A stretch of DNA of 64,000 nt. It comes from Bacillus marasmi (GTDB lineage: Bacteria; Bacillota; Bacilli; Bacillales; Cytobacillaceae). The stretch covers positions 248,001 through 312,000 of the forward strand of contig NZ_LR656166.1 in NCBI RefSeq assembly GCF_902168435.1. Direction: 5' to 3'. The position numbers and the translations under genes are program-made. How positions within the stretch are numbered: position 1 is the stretch's first letter; each line of letters opens with the position of its first letter. Shown here piece by piece: positions 17,254 to 26,841 of the stretch. The notes under the pieces are model-generated. The model searched no databases. It was not told the DNA's origin and saw only the letters and a list, made by a program, of their open reading frames with translations.

Positions 17254-18606
17254 ATGAAGCGTTTATTGAACACGCGATCATTATTATTTAGTGCACTGGT
17301 TTTATTATTTCTTATTTTACCTTCAAGTGTCTTTGCAGCAGAGAAAGAAGCTGTCATAGATACGGGTGATACGGCTTGGATGCTAGTAGCTACTGCGATT
17401 GTCATCTTCATGCATGTCCCTGGTTTAGCGTTATTTTATGGTGGATTAGTTAGTGAACGAAACGTTGTGTCGACGATGATGCATAGTTTTGTAAGTTTAC
17501 TAGTCGTTACAATTGTCTGGGTTTTATGGGGCTATAGTTTAAGCTTTGGTGGTGATATTGCCGGTTTGATTGGCGGCCTGGATTTCTTAGGCTTCAACAA
17601 TGTCGGTGAAGAAGCGTTTGGGACGATTCCTCATTATGTTTTCGCGATTTTCCAGGGAGCATTTGCAGCGATTACCGTTGCAATTATTTCAGGGGGGATT
17701 GCCGGAAGGATTGCCTTTCCAGCCTGGATCCTGTTCTCGATTCTGTGGGTAACCTTCATTTATGCCCCGATGGCTCATTGGGTTTGGGGTGGCGGCTGGC
17801 TGTATAAGCTTGGTGAATTAGATTTTGCCGGAGGTACCGTCGTTCATATACTTTCAGGGGTTAGTGCATTAACCGCAGCCATCGTGATTGGGCCACGTTA
17901 TGAACATTTGAAAAAAGAACTAGTGCCACATAATATTGTGCTGTTTTTAATCGGTGCAGCCACGCTTTGGTTTGGCTGGTTTGCCTTTAATGCCGGTAGT
18001 GCACTTTCAGCAAACGGGTTAACTTCACTTGTTTTTGCCAACACACAAGTAGCTGCTGCAGCAGGTGGTCTCGGGTGGTTAGTGATTGAGTGGAGTATTC
18101 GAAAAAGACCTACTTTAGTAGGGGCTGCAACAGGTGCAATTGCTGGTTTAGTAGGGATTACACCGGCTGCTGGCTTCGTTACGGTTCTATCAGCATTAGT
18201 GATTGGGTTGATTTCAGCTCCGGTCAGTTATTTCGGTATTCACTTTATCAAGAGACGCTTTAGATATGATGATACATTAGATGCATTTGGAGTCCATGGT
18301 ATTGCCGGGATTTGGGGTGCCATCGCCACTGGTTTATTTGCAACTAAAACGGTCAATTCTGCTGGGAATAATGGTTTATTTTACGGAAATGCTGAACAGC
18401 TCCTGCATCAATTAATCGGAGTAGGTACTGCCGTTGTTTTAGCAACAGTGGGGACATTTATTATCTTAAAAGTTATTGGCTTATTCACTCAGTTACGAGT
18501 AAGCAGAGAGGAAGAACTGATGGGCTTGGATTTAAGCTTTCATGAAGAACCTGCATATTCAACCGTGAAAGACATAGATATTAAATCAGAAAAGGTTTCT
18601 TCGTAA
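17254..18606 (+). CDS. amt: Amt-family ammonium transporter
   Basis: 450 residues from ATG 17254 (AGGGGGAGG upstream). A signal-like first segment (residues 1-28) is followed by eleven membrane helices. Both pore histidines are visible, in GGTVVHILSG and in DAFGVHGIAGIWG. It conducts ammonia or ammonium across the membrane. No glnK follows, unusual for amt and suggesting it serves this pathway rather than general nitrogen control. A hairpin separates it from urease. Confidence 0.93.
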   Translation: MKRLLNTRSLLFSALVLLFLILPSSVFAAEKEAVIDTGDTAWMLVATAIVIFMHVPGLALFYGGLVSERNVVSTMMHSFVSLLVVTIVWVLWGYSLSFGGDIAGLIGGLDFLGFNNVGEEAFGTIPHYVFAIFQGAFAAITVAIISGGIAGRIAFPAWILFSILWVTFIYAPMAHWVWGGGWLYKLGELDFAGGTVVHILSGVSALTAAIVIGPRYEHLKKELVPHNIVLFLIGAATLWFGWFAFNAGSALSANGLTSLVFANTQVAAAAGGLGWLVIEWSIRKRPTLVGAATGAIAGLVGITPAAGFVTVLSALVIGLISAPVSYFGIHFIKRRFRYDDTLDAFGVHGIAGIWGAIATGLFATKTVNSAGNNGLFYGNAEQLLHQLIGVGTAVVLATVGTFIILKVIGLFTQLRVSREEELMGLDLSFHEEPAYSTVKDIDIKSEKVSS

Positions 18607-18623
18607 AATAACGCAACTCTTGT

Positions 18624-18651
18624 AGTTCCTAAGTCTTTTGGCTTAGGAACT
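18624..18651 (+). terminator. Hairpin between amt and ureA (weak terminator or attenuator)
   Basis: A 10-bp perfect stem AGTTCCTAAG with its inverse and an 8-nt loop. Only a broken T run follows, so it may only partly stop transcription or stabilise the upstream mRNA. Confidence 0.5.
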
Positions 18652-18694
18652 CAATTGCTTGTTTAAAGAATAGTAGGATATGGGAGGGAAAAGA

Positions 18695-18997
18695 ATGAAG
18701 CTTACCTTACGTGAGCAGGAAAAACTGATGATTGTCGTAGCTAGTGATTTAGCAAGGAGACGGAAAAGCCGAGGTCTAAAGCTAAATTATCCTGAGGCGA
18801 TTGCCATCATTACATATGAAGTAATGGAAGGAGCGAGGGATGGGAAATCTGTACCGGAATTAATGCAATTCGGTCAACACATCTTATCTCGAGAGGACGT
18901 CATGGAAGGTATTCCTGAAATGATTCATGATATCCAGGTCGAAGCAACATTTCCTGATGGGACAAAGCTAGTTACGATACACAATCCGATTCAATAG
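18695..18997 (+). CDS. ureA: Urease gamma subunit
   Basis: 100 residues from ATG 18695 (GGGAGGG upstream). [43 protein letters not shown]-type segments and [18 protein letters not shown] are diagnostic of UreA, the usual 100-residue length. First gene of a complete urease operon; it assembles with UreB and UreC into the nickel enzyme that splits urea into ammonia and carbamate. Confidence 0.96.
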   Translation: MKLTLREQEKLMIVVASDLARRRKSRGLKLNYPEAIAIITYEVMEGARDGKSVPELMQFGQHILSREDVMEGIPEMIHDIQVEATFPDGTKLVTIHNPIQ

Positions 18998-19033
18998 TAT
19001 GAATAACCACGGTGGGAAGTAGGGGGAAAAAAG

Positions 19034-19351
19034 ATGATACCTGGGGAGTACAGGCTAAAACAAACACCGATTATCTGTAATGAAGGTAAGAAGCCAATTA
19101 AAGTAGCGGTTATGAATAAGGGAGATCGTCCTGTCCAAGTGGGGTCACATTTTCACTTTTATGAAATTAATAGTTTGTTATATTTTGAAAGAGAAAAGGC
19201 TTGGGGAAGGCGATTAAATATTCCTGCTGGCACGGCTGTGCGTTTTGAACCAGGTGACAAGAAGCTGGTGGAGCTGATTCCCTTAAGTGGTGAAAGGAAG
19301 ATATATGGATTAAATAACCTGACCAATTCGGCTTTAGATACGGGGGAATAG
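19034..19351 (+). CDS. ureB: Urease beta subunit
   Basis: 105 residues. MIPGEYRL at the start, [11 protein letters not shown] in the middle and [16 protein letters not shown] are characteristic of UreB. A separate ureB is the usual bacterial (non-Helicobacter) arrangement. Structural subunit that caps the active-site flap of UreC. Two bases separate its stop from ureC. Confidence 0.96.
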   Translation: MIPGEYRLKQTPIICNEGKKPIKVAVMNKGDRPVQVGSHFHFYEINSLLYFEREKAWGRRLNIPAGTAVRFEPGDKKLVELIPLSGERKIYGLNNLTNSALDTGE

Positions 19352-19353
19352 CA

Positions 19354-21060
19354 ATGAGCTTTAAAATGTCACGTCAAGCATACGCTGAGATGTTCGGTCC
19401 AACGATTGGAGACCAAGTGAGACTTGGCGATACAGAGCTGTTTATTGAAATTGAAAAAGACTATACCACCTATGGAGATGAAGTGAAGTTTGGTGGAGGA
19501 AAAGTGATAAGAGACGGGATGGGACAACATCCTTTAGCAACTAGAAAAGATGCTGTCGATCTTGTCATCACTAATGCTTTGATTGTGGATTATACAGGAA
19601 TTGTAAAAGCCGATATCGGGATTAAGGATGGGATGATTGCAGGAATTGGGAAGGCGGGTAATCCGCTAATCATGGACCATGTTGACATTATCATCGGTGC
19701 TGCAACAGAAGTCGTCGCAGCTGAAGGGATGATAGTGACTGCTGGTGGAATCGATGCTCATATTCATTTTATCAGTCCGCAGCAGATTCAAACTGCGATT
19801 GAGTCTGGCATCACTACAATGATAGGCGGTGGTACAGGTCCTGCTACAGGTACGAATGCCACCACTTGCACGCCAGGAGCTTGGAATATTGCCCAAATGC
19901 TGAAAAGTGCAGAAGAATTTCCGATGAATCTTGGCTTTCTAGCTAAAGGTAATGCTTCAAGCGAGGCAGCTCTGATTGAGCAAATTGAAGCCGGGGCAAT
20001 CGGATTAAAGTTGCATGAAGATTGGGGAACGAATTCGTCCAATATTGATAAGGCGTTAAAGGTCGCAGATCAATATGATGTTCAAGTGGCGATACATACA
20101 GATACGCTGAATGAAGGTGGATTTGTAGAGGATACGCTTCGGGCCATTAACGGTCGAGTAATTCATACCTATCATACAGAAGGTGCGGGCGGTGGGCATG
20201 CACCTGATATCATCAAAGCGGCTTCCTACCCAAACATTCTACCTTCATCCACCAATCCAACTAGACCTTTTACCGTCAATACGATTGCAGAGCATTTAGA
20301 TATGCTGATGGTTTGCCACCATTTAGACCCTTCCGTACCTGAGGATTTAGCTTTTGCCGATTCAAGAATTCGGAAAGAAACGATTGCTGCTGAGGATATT
20401 CTTCATGATCTGGGTGTGTTCAGTATGATTAGCTCGGATTCTCAAGCGATGGGAAGAGTTGGTGAAGTGATTATCCGAACGTGGCAAACGGCCGATAAAA
20501 TGAAACGCCAACGAGGTGAAATGGTGAAAGGTGAGGAAAATGATAATGCGAGGGTGAAAAGATACATTGCTAAATATACGATAAACCCGGCAATTACGCA
20601 TGGAATTTCCGATTATGTCGGTTCAATAGAAATTGGAAAGTTTGCGGATCTAGTTCTGTGGAAGCCGGCCTTTTTTGGAGCAAAGCCTGAAATTGTTTTA
20701 AAAGGAGGGATGATTGCTTGGAGTGTAATGGGCGACCCTAATGCTTCAATCCCGACCCCAGAGCCTTGCATCTATCGTCCGATGTTTGCAAGCTTCGGAA
20801 AAGCAAGATACACCACTTCTATCACTTTCCTATCTAAAGCTGCGATGGAGAAGAAAGTCCATGAAAAGCTAGGATTGCAAAAGAATATTCGTCCGGTTGG
20901 GAATGTTCGAAGTCTTACTAAGAAGGATATGGTTTTAAACGGCGAGACTCCTAACATTGAGGTGGATCCCGAGACTTATGAGGTAAAAGTAAATGGTAAA
21001 TTGATTACCTGTGAACCAGATCAAAGAGTAGCTTTAGCACAACGATATTTCTTATTTTGA
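19354..21060 (+). CDS. ureC: Urease alpha subunit (catalytic)
   Basis: 568 residues, normal length. The nickel ligands are in place: HIH (GGIDAHIHF), the carbamylated lysine in [29 protein letters not shown], the flap [20 protein letters not shown] and the aspartate in [12 protein letters not shown]. It should be fully active once loaded with nickel by UreDEFG. No nickel transporter or ureI is encoded in the window, so nickel must enter by another route. Confidence 0.97.
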   Translation: MSFKMSRQAYAEMFGPTIGDQVRLGDTELFIEIEKDYTTYGDEVKFGGGKVIRDGMGQHPLATRKDAVDLVITNALIVDYTGIVKADIGIKDGMIAGIGKAGNPLIMDHVDIIIGAATEVVAAEGMIVTAGGIDAHIHFISPQQIQTAIESGITTMIGGGTGPATGTNATTCTPGAWNIAQMLKSAEEFPMNLGFLAKGNASSEAALIEQIEAGAIGLKLHEDWGTNSSNIDKALKVADQYDVQVAIHTDTLNEGGFVEDTLRAINGRVIHTYHTEGAGGGHAPDIIKAASYPNILPSSTNPTRPFTVNTIAEHLDMLMVCHHLDPSVPEDLAFADSRIRKETIAAEDILHDLGVFSMISSDSQAMGRVGEVIIRTWQTADKMKRQRGEMVKGEENDNARVKRYIAKYTINPAITHGISDYVGSIEIGKFADLVLWKPAFFGAKPEIVLKGGMIAWSVMGDPNASIPTPEPCIYRPMFASFGKARYTTSITFLSKAAMEKKVHEKLGLQKNIRPVGNVRSLTKKDMVLNGETPNIEVDPETYEVKVNGKLITCEPDQRVALAQRYFLF

Positions 21061-21067
21061 GGTGATG

Positions 21068-21517
21068 ATGTTGATTATTGAACAAGTGTTGGGAAATATT
21101 CGTAGTATTGAAAAATTGCCTCCCCATATTGAACGTGTCTATTTAAGAAGCGACTTGCTCTTGAAGAAAATTCAACGAGTAAAAACTGATCATGGAAATG
21201 AGCTAGGTATTCGTTTGAAAAATGGTGAAGAGCTTCGGGATGGCGATATATTATATCGTGATGAGAAAAATGCGATTGTTATCAGTGTGTTAGAGGATGA
21301 AGTAATCGCAATAAGACCGACCACAATCAAGCAAATGGGGGAGATCGCTCATCAGCTTGGTAATCGTCATCTACCGGCTCAGTTTACGAACGATGAGATG
21401 CTTGTTCAATACGATTATTTAGTAGAAAAATTACTTCAAGATGAAGGGATCCCATACGTTTGTGAAAAAAGGAAATTAGCTCAAGCCTTTAAACATATTG
21501 GACATTCTCATGAATAA
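21068..21517 (+). CDS. ureE: Urease accessory protein UreE (nickel chaperone)
   Basis: About 149 residues; three in-frame starts (21062, 21065, 21068) are crowded against the SD GAGGTGA, and I chose the one starting MLIIEQVLG. It has the UreE N-terminal peptide-binding half (RVKTDHGNELGIRL) and metal-binding half (HQLGNRHLPAQF). The tail is short (KHIGHSHE) rather than His-rich as in some species. It delivers nickel to the UreG-UreD-UreF complex. Confidence 0.93.
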   Translation: MLIIEQVLGNIRSIEKLPPHIERVYLRSDLLLKKIQRVKTDHGNELGIRLKNGEELRDGDILYRDEKNAIVISVLEDEVIAIRPTTIKQMGEIAHQLGNRHLPAQFTNDEMLVQYDYLVEKLLQDEGIPYVCEKRKLAQAFKHIGHSHE

Positions 21518-22196
21518 CGCGATTTATCAAATTATGCAAATATGCGATTCAAATTTTCCAACAGGTGCCTTTAGTCATTCGTTTGGACTGGAAACTTATA
21601 TCCAAGAAGGGAAAATCAAAGATAAAGAAACGTTTCAATATGCCTTACAGCAATATATAAAAAATCAGTTTGTGTATAGTGATGGCTTAGCCTGCCGCTT
21701 AGGTTATGAAGCCATTAATAGTGGAAACGAGCAGAGGATATGGGAAATTGATCAAGAACTATTTGCCTTAGTAGGGAGCAGGGAGTCTAGAGAAGGGAAC
21801 CAACGGATTGGACGGCAATTTATTAAAGTCATGAATGTACTTTATCCTAATGAGCTGTTAAAAGTCTATGAATCTAAAATAAGGGCAAAAGAATTATATG
21901 GGCATTCTTCGCTTGTATTCGCGATTGGATTGGAAAATCTCGAAATTGACCTAAATATGATTCTATTTTGCTATCTTCATTCAACAGTCTCTACCCTTAT
22001 TCAAAATGGGGTTAGAGGAATTCCGATTGGGCAAACAGATGGACAAATGATCCTTCGAGACCTTCATACCTATATGCAAGAACAGGTTTCGAAAATATTG
22101 GAGGTACCTGAGAATGACTTCGGTGGAAGTGTTCCAGGTCTGGAAATTGCCCAAATGAGACATGAACAGCTTTCAGTGCGGCTGTTTTCCTCTTAA
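21510..22196 (+). CDS. ureF: Urease accessory protein UreF
   Basis: 228 residues from ATG 21510, overlapping the ureE stop by 8 bp. CDSNFPTGAFSHSFGLETYI is diagnostic for UreF, as is the late RGIPIGQTDGQMIL. It helps activate urease as part of the UreD-UreF-UreG complex, gating GTP hydrolysis. Confidence 0.94.
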   Translation: MNNAIYQIMQICDSNFPTGAFSHSFGLETYIQEGKIKDKETFQYALQQYIKNQFVYSDGLACRLGYEAINSGNEQRIWEIDQELFALVGSRESREGNQRIGRQFIKVMNVLYPNELLKVYESKIRAKELYGHSSLVFAIGLENLEIDLNMILFCYLHSTVSTLIQNGVRGIPIGQTDGQMILRDLHTYMQEQVSKILEVPENDFGGSVPGLEIAQMRHEQLSVRLFSS

Positions 22197-22214
22197 TAGA
22201 AAGGTAGTGGTTAA

Positions 22215-22832
22215 ATGGGAGAGCCAATCAAAATTGGAGTGGGTGGTCCGGTTGGGGCTGGAAAAACCCTTTTAGTAGATAAACTCACGAGAGGACTAAT
22301 GCATGAATTCGAGTTAGCGGTTATTACGAACGATATTTATACGAAAGAGGATGCGTTATTTCTAATCAAAAATGGCGTGTTACCTGAGGAAAGAATCATT
22401 GGGGTAGAAACTGGTGGTTGCCCACATACAGCGATACGTGAAGATGCCTCGATGAATTTCGCCGCCATTGATGAATTAAACGAACGTCATCCGAGTCTTG
22501 ATTTGATATTTATCGAAAGTGGTGGTGATAATCTCGCTGCTACTTTCTCTCCAGAACTTGTTGATTTTTCAATATATATCATTGATGTTGCCCAAGGGGA
22601 GAAAATTCCACGGAAGGGCGGGCAGGGAATGATTAAGTCCGATTTATTCATTATCAACAAAACGGACCTTGCCCCACATGTTGGCGCAGATCTTGAGGTG
22701 ATGCGAAAGGATACATTGGTAACACGTGGTGAAAAACCGTTCTTTTTTACAAATTTAAAAAGTGGTTCAGGTGTTAGCGATGTAGTGGAATGGATTAAAC
22801 GGGAAGCTTTTTTGATTGGTCTCGACACATGA
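22215..22832 (+). CDS. ureG: Urease accessory protein UreG (GTPase)
   Basis: 205 residues. P-loop [11 protein letters not shown] at the start, then the nickel-binding Cys-Pro-His in [33 protein letters not shown], and [16 protein letters not shown] for guanine recognition. It couples GTP hydrolysis to nickel insertion. Its stop overlaps the next start as ATGA. Confidence 0.96.
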   Translation: MGEPIKIGVGGPVGAGKTLLVDKLTRGLMHEFELAVITNDIYTKEDALFLIKNGVLPEERIIGVETGGCPHTAIREDASMNFAAIDELNERHPSLDLIFIESGGDNLAATFSPELVDFSIYIIDVAQGEKIPRKGGQGMIKSDLFIINKTDLAPHVGADLEVMRKDTLVTRGEKPFFFTNLKSGSGVSDVVEWIKREAFLIGLDT

Positions 22833-23644
22833 CGTACACCGGACTATTGAAAATCGTGATGGAAAAGCGGTTTAACAAATCTGTCATTACAAACAGTTTT
22901 TTTGATGGGGTTTTGAAAATCACAAGACCTTCATATGTAAGTGAAAACCTCCCCTTACTTACACTCATTCATGTCGGGGGAGGTTATGTCGATGGTGACA
23001 CCTATTTGACTGAAGTCACGCTAAATGAATCAACCGCACTGGCTTTAACAACCCAAGCAGCCACAAAAATTTATAAATCACCCCGTTATGGTGCCACGCA
23101 AACGATGAATTTTGTCTTGAAAGAGGAGAGTGCCCTATATGTCAAACAAGATAGCTTAATTTTATACAAGGATGCTAAATTCTTCCAAAATACAAATGTA
23201 TTCATGAGTTCAATGGCCACTTTCTCCTATATAGATATTATCACCCCTGGTTGGTCGCGAGATGGTAAGCTTTTTCAATATGAAAAACTTTCATCTAGGC
23301 TAAAGGTGTTTGTCGATGGGAGGTTAGCTGTTTTTGATCATTTACTTCTGCAGCCATCTGAACAGTTGGAAGAAATCATGTATTTAGAGGGGTATACTCA
23401 TGTTGGAACGATGTTTTTTATAAATGAAAAGGTAAATGCAACATTCGTTGATATGTTGAGAGAAGAATTATCGAGCAACACGGACGATGGTGTCAGAATC
23501 GGCATTAGTTTACTTAGTATCAATGGTCTCTCAATTAGAATTTTAGCAAATTCCACGGACTGTATCGAATCAATCCTTTCAAATTGTGAGTCTTATATAA
23601 ATCAAAATTTGATAAAGAGAGAAAAGCTTGAATGGAGAAAATAA
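22829..23644 (+). CDS. ureD: Urease accessory protein UreD (UreH)
   Basis: 271 residues. [38 protein letters not shown] and [17 protein letters not shown] mark UreD, the scaffold that binds apo-urease. Last gene of the operon; order ABCEFGD is the common Bacillus order. A terminator follows at 23711. Confidence 0.94.
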   Translation: MTYTGLLKIVMEKRFNKSVITNSFFDGVLKITRPSYVSENLPLLTLIHVGGGYVDGDTYLTEVTLNESTALALTTQAATKIYKSPRYGATQTMNFVLKEESALYVKQDSLILYKDAKFFQNTNVFMSSMATFSYIDIITPGWSRDGKLFQYEKLSSRLKVFVDGRLAVFDHLLLQPSEQLEEIMYLEGYTHVGTMFFINEKVNATFVDMLREELSSNTDDGVRIGISLLSINGLSIRILANSTDCIESILSNCESYINQNLIKREKLEWRK

Positions 23645-23710
23645 GTACCGTAAGCTTGAAATCATCTATCATTATGTATTTACAGGCCTTTTGCCAAGGC
23701 TGTTACAATA

Positions 23711-23763
23711 AAAAAGTACTCATCTCGAGACTTCTTCCTCGTCTACAAGATAGAGTACTTTTT
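23711..23763. terminator. Bidirectional terminator between ureD and the TusA-like gene
   Basis: An 11-bp stem AAAAAGTACTC (23711-23721) pairs with GAGTACTTTTT (23753-23763), with a smaller inner stem in the 31-nt loop. It can end both the urease operon and the leftward tusA-like transcript. Confidence 0.8.
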
Positions 23764-23768
23764 GAGTT

Positions 23769-24017
23769 TTACGATGGGACCACTTTTATATAAAAATAAA
23801 TATCCTGTCCGAGCTTTTTAGGCTCAGCTAAAAGCTGATAGCCATGTTTGACAGCTTCCTCTGGCACACTGCGAAAAGATTGCGGACAATCGGCGATGAC
23901 CTGAAGTACTTCCCCAATTTTCATCGTTTTTAGCGCATCCAGCGCATAAATGACTGGGTACGGTCAAGGCTCACCACGTATATCTAAAGTGTAGTTTACA
24001 TCAATTACTTGTGACAT
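23769..24017 (-). CDS. TusA/YeeD-like sulfur-carrier protein with in-frame UGA at the catalytic Cys (candidate selenoprotein)
   Basis: Reading from ATG 24017 gives 82 residues with one in-frame TGA (23964-23966) at codon 18. The flanks are DIRGEP-(TGA)-PYPVIYALDALK, so TGA falls exactly on the conserved CPxP cysteine of TusA/SirA-like proteins. The rest is intact to a TAA at 23769: IADCPQSFRSVPEEAVKHGY and KLGQDIYFYIKV, as in YeeD/YedF partners of YedE. AAGGAGG lies 10 bp before the ATG, inside the end of yedE, so the gene is translationally coupled. A GCGC-stem hairpin follows the TGA (see 23928-23950). I infer selenocysteine; a nonsense mutation of a Cys codon is the alternative. Confidence 0.7.
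23928..23950 (-). promoter_or_regulatory. Candidate bacterial SECIS hairpin
   Basis: In the minus-strand mRNA, GCGC-UGGAU-GCGC forms a 4-bp GC stem with a 5-nt loop. It is extended by three A-U pairs across a 2x2 internal loop. The first loop G lies 24 nt after the UGA. Bacterial SECIS elements are small hairpins about 16-37 nt after UGA with G near the start of the loop, so position and loop fit. The stem is short, and folding was done by eye. Confidence 0.5.
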
Positions 24018-24022
24018 GAGTT

Positions 24023-25252
24023 TTAAGCCTCCTTAGGAACATGTGAATTGCGTTTTCCTGATATATTTTTCATACCAGAACCATAACGGAATCTTTTTTC
24101 CCACCAATTTGATAGGAAGAACCAAGCAGCAAGCATTGCCATCGTTCCAAATAGTGCTCCCATTGGTCCCCATTCTTGAATTAAGTCAACTTTATTCCAA
24201 TTTTTCGCAAGTGCATTAAAAATACCGAGGTGATCCCAGCCGTAAGCAAGAACAGTAGCTCCAACAATATTCCCAGCGCCGACTACCCAGTATAATAATT
24301 GACCTTCCATTGCTCGATACATCATGCCAGTTTCACATCCCCCGGCAAGTACAATTCCAAAACCGAAGAGGACGCCACCAATGGCAGTACTTGGAGCAGC
24401 AACTTTAATCAGCGAAATTGCACCGCTTTGAATATAGAAAAAAGTTACCACAACGCTAATCATCATCCCAACAGCAATGGCCTTGGACATGACCGCTCGG
24501 CCGCTAATCCATAAATCGCGGAAGGCAGACGTGAAACAAATTTGTCCTCGTTCAATCAGAATCCCGAATAGTGCTCCGGCAATACAGGCAACCGCAAGCA
24601 TCGTTTTGCCAGTTACGAAAAAGTAGAGGATAAGTACGAGATACAAACTAGCAAAAATAAGTCCTAACAGCGGCTGAACGCTTCTCTTTGTGTCATTTTC
24701 GGAGACAACAGGATTCATCGAACCTTTCATCAAGGCTGGTTTTCCGCGCCACCACTTTGTGCTCACTAGTTTCACGCCAAAGTACGTTCCAATCGCTGTC
24801 GTTAGCATGAAAACCCAAGCATGGAATGAAAACTGTGGCACCCCAGTAAAAAAGGCAGCCAAGTTGCAGCCAAGTGCAAGTCGTGCGCCAAATCCGGCGA
24901 TAATTCCTCCGGCAAATCCCTGAACTAAACGACGCTTCTGTTTCGGTACGCGAATCTTAAAGCTGTTACTAAGCAGTATCGTAATCATTGCACCAACAAG
25001 CATCCCGATGACAATCCAACCGTCCGTACGGCTGATGGGAGTGCCTTCAAGGCCGACAAGTTGGAAATAGGCCCAATCTGATACATCCAATCCAAACCAT
25101 TTTAGGATGTGACCACCAAATCTAGTGAATTCCCCAGTCACTGCCCACACCGTTCCAGTAATCCCAAAATACAACGCACTGACAAGCCCAGCGATACCCA
25201 TTGCTACATAGGGATTCCAATACTCTTTGAAGATTTTTTGATAAAGCTGCAT
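24023..25252 (-). CDS. YeeE/YedE-family transporter (sulfur/selenium)
   Basis: 409 residues, about ten to twelve membrane segments. Two repeats carry the conserved cysteine motifs of the family: RLALGCNLAAFFTGVPQFS in the first half and ERGQICFTSAFRDLWISGR plus VLAGGCETGMMYRAMEG in the second. These long YedE proteins are linked to selenium metabolism by comparative genomics, whereas shorter ones (TsuA) import thiosulfate. GAAGGAG precedes the ATG. It lies directly upstream of the UGA-containing tusA-like gene, its usual partner type. Confidence 0.85.
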   Translation of the reverse strand: MQLYQKIFKEYWNPYVAMGIAGLVSALYFGITGTVWAVTGEFTRFGGHILKWFGLDVSDWAYFQLVGLEGTPISRTDGWIVIGMLVGAMITILLSNSFKIRVPKQKRRLVQGFAGGIIAGFGARLALGCNLAAFFTGVPQFSFHAWVFMLTTAIGTYFGVKLVSTKWWRGKPALMKGSMNPVVSENDTKRSVQPLLGLIFASLYLVLILYFFVTGKTMLAVACIAGALFGILIERGQICFTSAFRDLWISGRAVMSKAIAVGMMISVVVTFFYIQSGAISLIKVAAPSTAIGGVLFGFGIVLAGGCETGMMYRAMEGQLLYWVVGAGNIVGATVLAYGWDHLGIFNALAKNWNKVDLIQEWGPMGALFGTMAMLAAWFFLSNWWEKRFRYGSGMKNISGKRNSHVPKEA

Positions 25253-25352
25253 GTTGTTAACTCCTTCTTCCTTAATAAAAGTATTAGCACTTTATGTAGT
25301 TAAACACGGTGAGAAACTCTTTCGTGTAGAAATTTCCCAAAATGCATCCTAC

Positions 25353-25384
25353 AAATAAAAAATGCCTGAGATATCAATCTCGGC
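25353..25384 (-). terminator. Probable leftward terminator after the flavin monooxygenase gene
   Basis: The minus strand reads GCCGAGAT, a short loop, ATCTCAGGC with one bulge, then ATTTTTTATTTG. It lies about 160 bp beyond the monooxygenase stop and upstream of yedE, so yedE-tusA may have its own promoter. Confidence 0.55.
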
Positions 25385-25429
25385 ACTCTATCTATCACTA
25401 ATGTATTGGTAAAACGGAGATATAACAAT

Positions 25430-25484
25430 TCATAAAATCGATAAATGAATTTAAAATGTATCGGAAAAATCGATACTAAAACGC
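25430..25484. promoter_or_regulatory. Candidate ATCGATA-type operator upstream of yedE
   Basis: AAAATCGATAAATGAAT and TATCGGAAAAATCGATA lie about 30 bp apart, upstream of yedE. A matching pair (TTAATCGATAACAAACA, TATTGATAAAATCGATA) lies at 30186-30227 upstream of the binding-protein gene. The shared spacing and sequence suggest one regulator for both transcription units; its identity is unknown. Confidence 0.4.
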
Positions 25485-25546
25485 GGCAGAGTATGTGTAA
25501 TGACATGGACTGCATACCACCACTGTCATTTGGAGTGCAGTTTTGG

Positions 25547-26656
25547 TCAAAGCACAACCCCATTAAAATTTTCCTTATATGATTTTTCGATAATAATTTG
25601 CTGCTCTTGAAGCAATTCTACTTTATCTCGGCGGAGAACCTCAAACTCACTTAATGTTTCTTTGTCAAATTGCCTGGTTTTAATAGCCCTTGAAAGAAGA
25701 GGGGCCAACACATATGCATCAATCATTCCGGTGTTAATTCCTATTGCGGCTGTTGGAGTCATCGTGTGAGCGGCATCGCCAATAATCATAAGTCCGTCCT
25801 TTACCCAGGTCGGACTTTTTGAACTAAATACATCTAAAGAAATGAGGTCATTCCAGGTATGAAGTTCGCGTTCGACTGTTTTTTTTAACTCAGGAACATT
25901 CTCAACAAGCGGCTGTATAAAGTCTCTAAAAGGGGCTTTTTTGAGTTCCGAAAATGAACCCTTTTCGATGTTCCAGCCGATTTGAACAAAGCCACCAGTT
26001 TGAGTGAAAAGAGCAAGCTGTGCATCGTTTACAAGTAGCATCCTAACAGTCGGTTTCCATTCAAATAGAGCTGTAATTTTTGCCCATAGGACATCATAGC
26101 CATGCTGAAAGAACTCAACCGGAATGTTAGCCAGCTTCCGTACTGTTGAAAAGCGACCATCAGCACCGGTCACAACCGAACAGTTTATCGTTACTTCAGT
26201 CTGATTGAGTGTGGCCTTTACACCACAGTAGCGTAGATGATCATCTTGTATTAAACCAGTGGCCTTGGCGTTAAACAAGATCTGAAAATGTTGTTTATAG
26301 TGCTTTGCCTCCTGGATGATTGTGCTCATTAAATGTGCTTGGGGCACATGAATTCCAACATGTTCTTCATCGCCTCGTGGAGCGATTTCTTTAATAACTC
26401 GATTTTGAACTATGTACTCAACCTTTTTCATTCGAAGTAAGCCTTTTTCTTCAATTTTATCGAACAACCCCAGTTCCGTTAAGATTCCTTCCGTTTCGGC
26501 ACTGATATGTTCACCCCTAAACTCGGGTGATTTTCCGGAGGTTCGTTCAAGGACTAAGGTAGACACACCGTTTTTCGCTAATAACAAACCTAACAAAGCT
26601 CCACTTGGTCCTGCGCCAACAATACAAACATCTACATTAAATGTGTTTTGACCCAT
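25547..26656 (-). CDS. FAD-dependent monooxygenase (PHBH/UbiH-like)
   Basis: 369 residues of the class A flavoprotein hydroxylase fold. VCIVGAGPSGALLGLLLA binds ADP, RGEHISAETEGIL contacts flavin, TGADGRFSTVRKLA is the DG motif and MIIGDAAHTMTPTAAIGIN the GD motif. AAAGGGAG precedes the ATG. It lies between a PhnCDE-like importer and yedE on the same strand, so it may oxidise an imported organoselenium or organosulfur compound. That role is inference; the fold also covers aromatic hydroxylases and geranylgeranyl reductases. Confidence 0.8.
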   Translation of the reverse strand: MGQNTFNVDVCIVGAGPSGALLGLLLAKNGVSTLVLERTSGKSPEFRGEHISAETEGILTELGLFDKIEEKGLLRMKKVEYIVQNRVIKEIAPRGDEEHVGIHVPQAHLMSTIIQEAKHYKQHFQILFNAKATGLIQDDHLRYCGVKATLNQTEVTINCSVVTGADGRFSTVRKLANIPVEFFQHGYDVLWAKITALFEWKPTVRMLLVNDAQLALFTQTGGFVQIGWNIEKGSFSELKKAPFRDFIQPLVENVPELKKTVERELHTWNDLISLDVFSSKSPTWVKDGLMIIGDAAHTMTPTAAIGINTGMIDAYVLAPLLSRAIKTRQFDKETLSEFEVLRRDKVELLQEQQIIIEKSYKENFNGVVL

Positions 26657-26790
26657 ATTCCACCGCTCCCTTTATCGTAGTTTGCCATTAATGGGAATGA
26701 ATATAATTGCAAAAGCGGAGGATGATTTTGGAAGAATGCATACACATAGGGGAAACCACAAGACCGAATAAAAGTGCCACAATGCGCGCT

Positions 26791-26837
26791 GTGAAACACA
26801 CATGTGAAACAAGAAAATTCGGGTGGTGACAGGCACC
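26791..26837 (+). repeat. Dispersed GTGAAACA/GGCACC repeat, copy 5
   Basis: GTGAAACACACAT, then GTGAAACAAGAAAATTCGGG, TGGTGACAGGCACC. It ends 4 bp before the complementary stop codon of the second permease gene (26842), and separates that gene from the monooxygenase. Confidence 0.85.
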
Positions 26838-26841
26838 CGAA

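Noticed and set aside
23964-23966. General reassignment of UGA as the explanation for the TusA-like gene
   Set aside because: UGA ends many other genes here normally (for example ureC, ureG and jetB), so a changed code is excluded.
25300-25563. Leftward 87-codon frame upstream of yedE
   Set aside because: It overlaps a hairpin, operator-like repeats and the end of the monooxygenase gene, and has no ribosome site or recognisable sequence.
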